In this document: positions 45,439-54,458 of the stretch, one piece after another
Layout: every line of letters starts with the position of its first letter
Numbering within the stretch: position 1 is the stretch's first letter
Source of the DNA: Rhizaria sp. SCN 62-66
Taxonomy: Eukaryota; Rhizaria, unplaced
Direction: 5' to 3'
Length of the DNA: 64,000 bases
Assembly (NCBI GenBank): GCA_001724265.1
Contig: MEDY01000129.1
Coordinates: forward strand, 1 to 64,000
The notes under the pieces: model-generated
What the model saw: the letters and a program-made list of their open reading frames with translations, nothing else
Told to the model about the DNA's origin: nothing
Database searches by the model: none
Made by a program: the position numbers and the translations under genes

Positions 45439-48399
45439 TCAGTACTTCGTGCCAACGCGCACCTTGTTCTTGATCACGTGCTCCTGCGTCTTCGCGAGCC
45501 CCGTCAGCGTCTTGCCGCCGCTCAGCCCCAGCATCTCGGTCGCGGTCTGCGCCCCGTACGTCGCTGCAGCCACTGCGGCCGGGGCTGGCGCCGGGGCCTT
45601 GCTGAGCTTCGACAGTGGCTTCTGCGGCAGCTGCGAGTTCAGCGCGTTTTCAATCGCCACCGCCTGCAACGCGGCTGCGCGTGCAGCGTGTGTGCGTGAC
45701 GGCCTCGCTTCTGTCGGCAGCGGTGCGGCCTTGCTGGCAAACACAGAGTGCATCCCAAGTTCGTCAAACTCGCTGACGTTAAGTGAGTGCGAGTGTGCGT
45801 CCAGGTCAAGCGCAGCCGCGCGCGCCGCGGCAGCCGCAGCCTCGCGCGCGCCCGCGCTATTTGCTCCCGCGTTCGCGTTCGAGTATGCGTTGTCTGGCGC
45901 AAAGATCGCGGCCAAAATGGCGTCCGCGGAGAGGGACTCGACCGTGGTTGCGGCAGGGCGCTCGTACACCGGCCGCTGCCGCTTGGCCAGGACACTGGTG
46001 CCTGTGCGCGCCGCGGCGGCAGCAGCGGCGACATCACTGGCCGACACCGGCACCGATGCTGAGCGTGGCGCTGTCGCGTGTGCTGCTGCGGTTGCAACAG
46101 GAGTCGCAGACACGGGCATAGAGGGCAGCACAGGCGCAGGCGCGTTGGGATCATGCACCAGCTGCACGGCGTCCATCACGACAGCGTCAGGCACACCAGT
46201 CGCGTCCGTATTAGCGCTAGTATCCGTGGCTGCGGGCTGTTGCTGCTGTTTCTGCAGCTTTTTCTTATCCTCACGCACACGCTTGCCTCCCAGCGCTTCG
46301 AGCCCCGAATGGATGAGCTGCGCAATGAGATCGCGGTCCCGCCGCGCCGCCTCGGCGTGCGGCATCACCGCCGCGCCGAACCGGTGCGCGAGCCACACGT
46401 ACAGATCCAGGTTCGAGAACGTCTCCTCCAGCCTGTCGATCGCGTCGGGATCGGTCGGAACGCCGGGACGCGTCACGTAGGTCGCCGACGGGATGGGCAC
46501 CGCGCCGCCCGCGGAGAGGCGGCGCGCGTACCACTCGACCAACACGCGCTGCGACGGGTATTTCTCCACCGCGGCGGGCGCGTAGCACAGCGTGACGCGC
46601 TGGTACGGGTCCAGCTGGATATTGTCAGTGATCGTGGCCAGCTCCAGCAGCGAGTCAAGCGAGCCCAACTCGTAGGCGTCGTCGACGGAGTGGCGCGCGC
46701 GGAGATTGTGCAGGTATGACGAGAGCGGCAGCGACGGGAAGCGCCGGCAGAACGCCAACAGATGACCTGTGCTGGGGGACAGCTGCGCACGCTGCATCGG
46801 CGGCGGCGTTGATGCGAAGACTTCCTTGAGGAACTGCAGATCGGTGTCGTGGTAGAGCGCGGTGACGGTGCCGCCACCCTCAGCCGCGGTGTGGCGCGAG
46901 CCAAAGCGGCCCGCGCGGCCGCCGATCTGCAGCGCCTCGGAGACCGTGAGCGTGCGGAACTGATCGCCGTCGAACTTGATCGTCGTCGAGAAAACAACAC
47001 GGCCGATGTTTAAGTTAAGCCCCATGCCGATCGCATCGGTCGCGACGAGGATGTCGACGCCGGAGTCGGGCTAGTTGAACAGCTCGGCCTGCAGCTTACG
47101 CACTGCGGGCGGCAGCGAGCCGTATACGATAGCGCAGCGCATGCCTGTCGCGCTCTCAATCTTGTCACGCATCGCATAGACCATGTCACGGCGGAAGACG
47201 ATCACGGCGTCGCCGGGACGCAGTTCCGAAAAATCACGCACGGGTGTGTCGGCCACGGCCAGCGGGGAGAGGCGTTCGTACCGGTTGACGTAGACGTCCT
47301 CGCCGGTGAGTTTAGCCGCGTTGAGGACCCACTCGAGCGTCGATGCGTCGCCGCAGATGTGGACTTCCTTCGCGGCAACGCCGAGGAAAGCGTTGGTCCA
47401 AGCAAACCCACGGTCTGCATCGGCCATCATCTGCCCTTCGTCGATCACGGCGACGTCGACAGCACGGTCAAACATGGCCATTTCGACCGTGGACGACACG
47501 TGTGTGGCGCCAGGCACGTCGATCACTTCCTGTCCAGTCAGCAGCGAGCACGCGACGCCGCGCGCCGTGAGACGATCGTGGATTTCCCACGCTAGCAGCC
47601 GCAGCGGGCCGCAGTACAGCCCCGACTCGGCGGCGGCGAGGCGCTCCAGCGCGCGGTGCGTTTTGCCGGAGTTGGTGGGCCCGGCGTGGACGACGATGCG
47701 CCGCTTCAACAGGCGCGCAAGCGGGAACCAGAGGTCGGGCCGCCGCAGGTTGAGGAATGTGCGCCAGTCGAGCGCCCCCACGCGCGCGCAGCGCTCGGGC
47801 AGCGCGGGGAGCGCGGCGGAGGCTTCCTCGCCGAGTCCGGCCCAGTACACGTGGTGCTCTTGGGCGGCGGACCCGGGGAACGCGGCGGCGTGCTCCGCCA
47901 TCACATCCCGCGCGAGCGCCTGCAGCGGCAGCACGTCGGGCAGCTCGGAGTCGGCGACGGCGGCCTCGGAGGCGGCCCACTCGGCCGGGGACAGCGCCTC
48001 CGCGGCCTTAGCCGCGTCAGCGACGAGCTGTGCGTCAAGCCTTGCGCGCTGCGAGAGGCGGTCACTGTTCGCGCGCTGGTGGCGCTCGTTCATCGCGGCC
48101 ACGCGCCGGGCCATTTCAGGCGTCTCTAGGGGCGCGCGCGGGAACGGGGTGTCGCGCTCGGCGTTCGCGCCGGCGAAGTTGAGGCCGGTCTGCGCGCCGT
48201 TCTCTTTCGAGGAGAAAGCTGCGGAGGCTACTGTAGTCAAGCGCGCAGTGAGGGGAGCGGAGGACGAGCATGTCGGCGCCAGCACAACGCGCGGAGCGGG
48301 CACGTTGGAAGGCATTGGACCTAACGTACTGAGAAGCTGCGGCGGCGCGGAGAGACGCGCGAGTGCCGATACGAGGCGCGGGGGCCCGCGGCTAAGCAT
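45439..48399 (-). CDS. SUPV3L1: SUV3, mitochondrial DExH-box RNA helicase
   Basis: Helicase of the mitochondrial RNA degradation machinery. One exon of 987 codons, ATG 48399 to TGA 45439, with an in-frame TAG at 47073-47071 (codon 443). The presequence MLSRGPPRLVSALARL is followed by the core: GPTNSGKTHRALERL (Walker A, about residue 236), IDEGQMMADADRGFAWTNA (motif II), FRRDMVYAMRDKIE, IVYGSLPPAVRKLQ, then FN-TAG-PDSGVDILVATDAIGM, LNIGRVVFSTTIKFDG and LQIGGRAGRFGS (motif VI). The TAG stands between two motifs that must be in one polypeptide for the enzyme to work. In SUV3 relatives this column is usually Asp or Asn after FN. The last 330 residues are Ala-rich and diverged. CACAG with a pyrimidine tract lies six bases before the ATG. 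The gene is convergent with the Tudor-like giant, 188 bases apart. Confidence 0.95.
47071..47073 (-). other. in-frame UAG codon inside the SUV3 helicase core
   Basis: It splits YGSLPP from ATDAIGMGLN without a frame change. Splice sites around it would delete conserved core residues. This is the clearest case that UAG is translated here. Confidence 0.92.
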
Positions 48400-49039
48400 C
48401 GTGCGCTGTGGAATCGGCGTTTGGAAATAATAGCGCGTTATAAGGGTATATTGTGAGATATAGAAATGAATTTTGCATACAAAAATTATTAAATTACGAT
48501 ACATATGATATCCAATTAATACCGTTATTGACGCTCGTACAATTGTACAGAGCCTTCTTTTAAGCTGCGGTTGAGGACCCCCTGGCTATCGCCGGCTGAA
48601 CAACGGACTGGTCCTCGTCATAGCCTAGCACAAAGCCTACCTCGACGTACTGATCGTTGATACGGGAGATGCATGCGATTTCGTTTATTTCGCTACTTGA
48701 AATATAAATTCAGTTTGGTTTATTCGTAACTGCAGTCGTTATGGCGATCGTATCTCGTGTTTTCATTCGTCAATGGCGTCAGACCAAAGGGGCATCTTGT
48801 CTGCTTCTCCAATCACCTTTAGCAATATAAAAAGGAAGCACGCTAAGCAAAATTACACGCAGTCCGATTAGCCGTGCACCAAATAATAATATTACGCATG
48901 CATTGACTCATTTACCACCTCTTTGTCTTTCCCTATACGCAGAAACCTGTCAAAGCGTCCTGCAATCTTGCTGCTTGTTGCTGATCTCTGAGTCGCGACA
49001 CCAGCTAGTTTCCCTTTCGCGCCGCCTTCTGCCCGCTCG
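48400..49039. other. divergent promoter region, SUV3 / MFS transporter
   Basis: 640 bases, AT-rich. On the minus strand a GTACGA near 48540 together with the acceptor at 48406 could bound an intron of about 135 bases in the SUV3 leader. No coding frame is supported. Confidence 0.45.
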
Positions 49040-51722
49040 ATGGACCCGCCTTCCCCGCGCGGCGGCGCTTCTTCGCGCTCGTCGTCCCCCTCGGCCGCAG
49101 CAGCCCGTCAGACGCCCTCTCTATCAGGCTCCGCGCCTGTTGTCATCCCACCCACGACTCCCCTTGCCGCGCCTCCGGCCGCCGCCAGCGTCGCCAATGC
49201 CGCCGCGGCCGGTGCAGCCCCGCTGCCGTTGGGCGCCAGTCTCTTTGGCACGGATCCCGAGCCCTCAACCATGGGGCGTTCCTACATCTATGACGACAAC
49301 GCCAACAATAACAACAACAACAACAGCACTGGCAACGGTGGGAGCGTGAGCACCGCGGGCGGCGTCGTTCGCGGCGGCTACCTCGGTCTCGGCAACAACA
49401 GCCACGGCGACGGCGACGGCGACGGCGGCAGCAACAGCAGCAGCGCCGCTAGCTCCCGCCGCAACAGTCTCCAAACCTCCGCTCCTCTCCTTGGCAACTC
49501 TAACCCTAACCACAACAATAATACCAACAACAACAGCAACAACAACGCGTCGTCACAGTCACCCCACTCCGCCACGGTCACGACCGCGACCGGCCGCCAC
49601 GGCGGCGGCGGCAGAGGCTCGGGCGGCCCCGGCTCCCGCGCCGGCTCCGGCCCCAGCTCGCGCCACAGCTCGCGCCGCGGTTCCGGCTCTAGCGGGTCAG
49701 GCGGCGCGAACACCCTGGCAGCGCTGAACCTGCCGCCGCCTGGAACCGCGGGGTCTGAGCTCAGCGCGGAGGAGATCGCCGCGGTCTGGGACGCTTCAGA
49801 CGCCGAGGTTGCGGAGCTGGCGCAGCAACGCCGTCAAGCGCCTCTGTACACTGTCATCATGATGTGTTTGACCGTGTTGTTTGTGTTTGCTGACCAGAAC
49901 GTCATGGCGCCAAACTTGACCCAGATCGCGCGCGAGTTCAAGATGTCTAACGATGAGCGCGACACCAAGCTCGGCGGGTACATTTCGGCCGCGTTCTTCC
50001 TCATCGGCGCTCCCGTCGCGCTTATCGTCGGATACTTCACTGATAAGTTCAATCGCCCTATCGTCTTCGCCATCGTCGTGCTGCTCGGTGAAATCCCTTG
50101 TTTTTGCTCTGGCTTTGCGTCCAACTACACAGAACTGTTTATCACGCGCGCGCTGACCGGCATCGCCATCGGCGGCGCTGTCCCGCTTGTTTACTCACTG
50201 CTCGGTGACTTGTTCAACACTGAACAGCGCTCGCTCGCCGCCGCCGCGATCGGTATCTGCATGGGCGGCGGCATCCTTCTCGGTCAAATCATCGGCGGGC
50301 TTGTCGGTCCCCCCGCGGGATGGCGCGTGCCGTTCTTCATTGTGGCAGCCCCCGCGATTGTATTTGCGGTTATTGTCCTGTTCACCGTCAAAGACCCACC
50401 GCGCGGGCAGCAGGAGGAAGCTGCTGCGCGCTCACTCGTCGCTGGACAGGTACGATATTTTTCCTGTCAAAGAACAAATATGCAAGTAAATATGATTTAA
50501 CGAAGATTTATATGTTGTTCATTCTTTTTAGTTTAAAATAATGTCACAATACCTATTGTTTTTGTTTTGTTTTGAATTATGTAGGCGTATTCTGGCCAGT
50601 TCACGTGGCGCAAGGTAGGCGACATGCTCCGCACCAAGACCAACATCCTCGTCTACCTTACTTGCGCCACAAGCACAATCCCTTGGGGCGCGATTTTTGT
50701 CTTTGCCAACGATTTCCTTGCCGAGAACCGTCGCCTGGGCCCCGCCAAGGCGACCTGGGTCGTCGTCGTGTTCGGCGTCGGCTCCGGTATCGGCGTCGTG
50801 CTGGGTGGCTACATCGGTCAAAAGATCTACAACGCGAGTCGGCCCTCGATTGGTATCTACATGGCGCTCACCACGGCCATCGGCGTCATCCCTATGGCGC
50901 TGCTGTTTGAGATCGCAACGCCTTCGATCTACGCGCTGCTAATCTTTCTCGCTCTGTTTGCCGGCGCGCTGCTGTCTGCGGCCTCGGCAAACACCAAGGC
51001 CGTATCCCTCAACGTCAACCTGCCCGGTACGTCTCACCCATTCATCACGATATCTCTGAGATGTACTTACATCTTCATTTAGTGACATTTCTGCCACAAT
51101 TCAATCGATTAGAATCCATATTTTTTGCACACTGTCTCACTTGACACTCATTAGGGACTGAACTCTTTCTTTGTTTCACCCACTCTGGAACTGCGACTAT
51201 GAACGCACATCTACAGAGGTGCGCGGCACTGCCTTCGCGATGGTGAACATCATGGACGACCTGGGCAAGGGCCTCGGTCCGATGATCTTCGCCGCCATCG
51301 CGCGCGGCGTTGGACGCCCCTGGGTACGTACTGCTACAGTATCATCATGAAATGACAAAATACTCCGTCCTAAGTTTTCGTGTCCTAATTGTACTGTACT
51401 TGCACATGGTGATCTCTGATTGTACTTTCCTCTCATTTTGCACTTGCTTTCACTTAACTCACGACGAACACGACGCTTTTGACGCATTCTTGCGCTTTCA
51501 CATCCACAGGCAATGAACATCTCGATGATGATGTTCGTCGTTACGGCATGCTTTATCGGCTGCATCTACTGGACGCTCGAGGCCGACGAAGACCGCGTCC
51601 AGGCGATTATCACTCAGCAGCAGGACGACTCGCTGCCGCCCGAGGCGCTCGCCAGACGGTCTTCGTTTGATGCGCCGCTGGGCTTGGCGGAGCACGCACT
51701 TGCGCCTGAGAACGCTGTTTGA
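49040..51722 (+). CDS. Spinster-like MFS transporter
   Basis: Exons 49040-50449, 50585-51026, 51217-51323 and 51510-51722 (donors GTACGA, GTACGT, GTACGT, GTACGT-type throughout) give 723 residues ending in TGA. The first 270 residues are cytosolic Ser/Asn/Gly-rich sequence, where other family members have a short tail. Twelve helices follow, with the MFS loop motif in GYFTDKFNRPIV, RALTGIAIGGAVPLVYSLLG, a G-rich helix ICMGGGILLGQIIGGLVGPP, and, after the third junction, RGTAFAMVNIMDDLGKGLG. These match the Spinster/SPNS group, which exports lysolipids or sphingosine-1-phosphate. The substrate is inferred from the family only. All three junctions restore phase. Confidence 0.88.
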
Positions 51723-52678
51723 GTGATGACTGTGGACAGCTTCTACGACTGTGAGCAGTGGCGGCGATGAACAGCAATTGCGAGCTGAGTTGTCAGTTGG
51801 CTGGAGCTGCTAGTTGCTGCTGAGTTTGTGATCGTACTTTTTAGAAGTGTTTTTTTTTGTGTGTAAATATGTACTAGCGTGTTATTTGCTAATCTAAGCT
51901 GTTTTTTTTTTTTTTAAATGTGTTATGTTGGTGTGTGCCTGAAGAGCGTTGGAGGTAGCAACGGTTCGTACTCAAAGCGTTCATGTTCTTGCATGTGTAC
52001 GAGTATGTTCGTGCTTTCTTTGCGTTAAGATGATAATAATGGTGTCCGTTACAGGCTTTTACAAGTGATTGTGAAATTGTCTTTTGTTGTTGCTGTGTTT
52101 GTGCCTGTTTACGTTGTCGGGAGTTGAGACCTTCGGTATCGCCCACACTCCGTACACACATACGAGGCATGCAGTCATTTGTGTCGAGAAATTACTAAAG
52201 ATCCAAATGAGAGAAGTTTGAATGAGCGAAATAAGTATTTGTACTTTTTGGATGTGAACCTACTCTCCCAGCATTATGATGAGTCGTGACATTGAGCGAA
52301 ATCTCATACTATGCGACGGATTCTTCTTGATGATGCTTTGGTGTGTGGTATGAATAAACTGTTTATTGTGTTTTTCATCTGTGTAACATGGATTTTGTGT
52401 GTGTTGATTTTTACTGTTTTGATTTTCATTTTCCCTCTCTATGATGTCCAATGTGCGCTCGTGAACAATGACAAGAACCCCCGAAGCATCTTCACAAGTG
52501 CCGCAACATTCATAACAACAGTCAGTGCTGCGACACAACGCGCTCACACAGAGCGCGCGTGTGTGTGCCTAGAGATCTGCTGGTAATATCTACACATGCT
52601 CACAGTCACTGGCTATACATTTTTTTTTTGCAGGAAAAAGGATTTGTGTTGTTTCGTTGGCACTTACATTGTAGGTAC
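51723..52678. other. convergent 3' spacer
   Basis: 956 bases, T- and A-rich, with a T run near 51902-51914 and another near 52621. Short frames only. I see nothing functional beyond probable 3' UTRs. Confidence 0.5.
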
Positions 52679-53713
52679 TTACTCCTTGTTGACGTGAATG
52701 AACTCAGAGTCGGACAGCGCAGAGGTGGCGACGGAGGCCTCAGCGGACGCAGCCTCGGACTCCTCAGCCTCGGCAGCCTTCTCCGTCGCCTCAGCGGCGG
52801 CGGCAGGGGCCTCAGCGGCGGCCTCAGCGGGCTTCTCAGCCTCGGCAACAGCAGCAGCAGCGGCGGCGGCGGGCTGGTTCGCGGCAAGCGACTTGTGGGA
52901 GCCGTCGCAGAAGGGCTCACCCTCAGCACGGCCCTTGGCGAGGCCGCAGGCGCAGACCCAAACCTGGTCCTTGCCAGTCGACTCCTTGCTGACGGCCTTG
53001 GGGGCGACGGACGTGCCGTGCTCGGCGTTGTACGCGCGGTGGGAGCCGTCGCAGTAGGGGAAGTTCTTGGACTGGCCGCACGTGCAGATGTACTTGGTCT
53101 TGCCATCTGGAGAGACACGCGAAACAGCAACAACAAAGCGAAGGAAAGAAAACAGGACAATAGGGAGCATGACAAAACAATTTAGTTAGGATTTAGTGAG
53201 AATACAGTATTATTTGACCAAATCATGCGCTATTAGAGTATACTAAGGACGGATGCAAGATATAATTGCGAATTTGAGTGCAAGCGTACCGGTGAGGTCG
53301 ACAGCGATGGGTTTGGAACCCTTGTTGTGGGCAATGGGGTAGGCCTCCTTGTTCTGGCAGCAGCCGGCGTCCTCGATATCGCCGCCCTTGCAACATGCGC
53401 TCTTGGCGGCGCACGCGGCCTGCTTCTCGGCTGAGCAGCCCTTGGCGGCGCACTCAGCCTTCTGAGCAGGCGAGCAACTAGTGGCGCTGGCGCTGGAGCC
53501 GCAGCAGCCGCCGGCGGCGGCGGCCTCGGAGGTGCCGTGGGGATTGATGGGGGAAATCTTAGCGAAGGTGTTGCGGCAGAGGCAGCAGAGGAAGTTGCGC
53601 ACGGTCTCGGACTTCTGGTAGAGAACGTAGGTGCCGAGGGCGACGAAGCCGGCAATGATGCCGGCCTTGACCACGCAGGGCTGCTTCGCGCACGAGGAAG
53701 TGGAGCAGGACAT
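52679..53713 (-). CDS. membrane-anchored tandem CDGSH iron-sulfur protein
   Basis: Two exons, 53713-53290 and 53106-52679 (donor GTACGC, acceptor CCAG), give 283 residues ending in TAA. After a Cys-containing N-tail, a helix (VVKAGIIAGFVALGTYVLY) anchors the protein. A segment with about 18 Cys follows between residues 40 and 125 (GGCCGSS, CCKGG, AGCCQNK). The first CDGSH domain is completed at the splice junction: YICTCGQSKNFPYCDGSH, with the standard ligand spacing C-x-C-x8-C-x3-H. A second domain reads VCACGLAKGRAEGEPFCDGS plus H and has four extra residues between the second and third ligand. The C-terminus is Ala/Glu-rich. Family members bind a [2Fe-2S] cluster at the mitochondrial outer membrane, ER or matrix. 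The anchor suggests a mitoNEET-like topology, but the Cys-rich linker and tandem domains differ from animal mitoNEET. Confidence 0.88.
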
Positions 53714-54458
53714 TCGCTAACTGCGGTGCAGAAGAGCGCAAAAGGGCGGAGTTTAAGGGTGGTAGAGCGGAGTGAACGCGCACAGAGAATAGAGGGTGAG
53801 AAGTCTGTCAACCGGGGGCGTGGGAGGAAAAGCAGCTGCTTTTTGGGTCGCGTTCAAGAAGCGCCGGCAAATACTGTCTCGGGAGAGACACAAACGACGT
53901 ATAAAGCACATGTAATAAAGAGATTATGCCAAATATTAAACCGTAATGCTATTCCGACATGTTTTCACAAAGCCTATGGGCTGGGCACGCCACACGAGTC
54001 GTCACAAACTAACTGGTGAACCTAGCAAATGCGTATGTTGGTTTCGCCCCCCGCAAGTTCTCACGCAAAAAACACGCCTTCCAGACGCATCTCACGAGAA
54101 AAACAGAAGCATTTCGAGCTCAAATCATAGTATATAATAAAAACAAGACATTCTATATTGCTGTTTCGTGTTACGCTTTGCTGCATCATTTTCACAGAGA
54201 TACCGCTACTAAGATGTATTCGTCAGTGGGACCCGAGGTCTGATCCACCCAATCTACTGCCATCGTAAGCAATGCTACACTGACCAGACAGGTCAAACAA
54301 CTACAACGCAGCTAATTAGAGACTTTAACACATGGATTTGGCCATTTTGCGGCCACCAATAAACAATCACCGCGCAAAGAGGCAGTCAGTGAGTCACGAG
54401 TAACAACAACAAAGGTTTAGAGTTGAGAGTGAACGATACGCCTGACAAGCATCCGCGT
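53714..54458. other. intergenic spacer
   Basis: Upstream region of the CDGSH gene (GCAG seven bases before its ATG) and 3' flank of the SANT gene. AT-rich, no supported gene. Confidence 0.45.

Noticed and set aside
47071-47073. Programmed stop-codon readthrough as the cause of the TAGs
   Set aside because: Five genes with different following codons and no shared motif; readthrough would also make low amounts of essential proteins such as SUV3.
45439-48399. SUV3 as a pseudogene because of the TAG
   Set aside because: Nearly 3 kb without any frameshift, TAA or TGA and with intact helicase motifs; decay would not produce only TAG.
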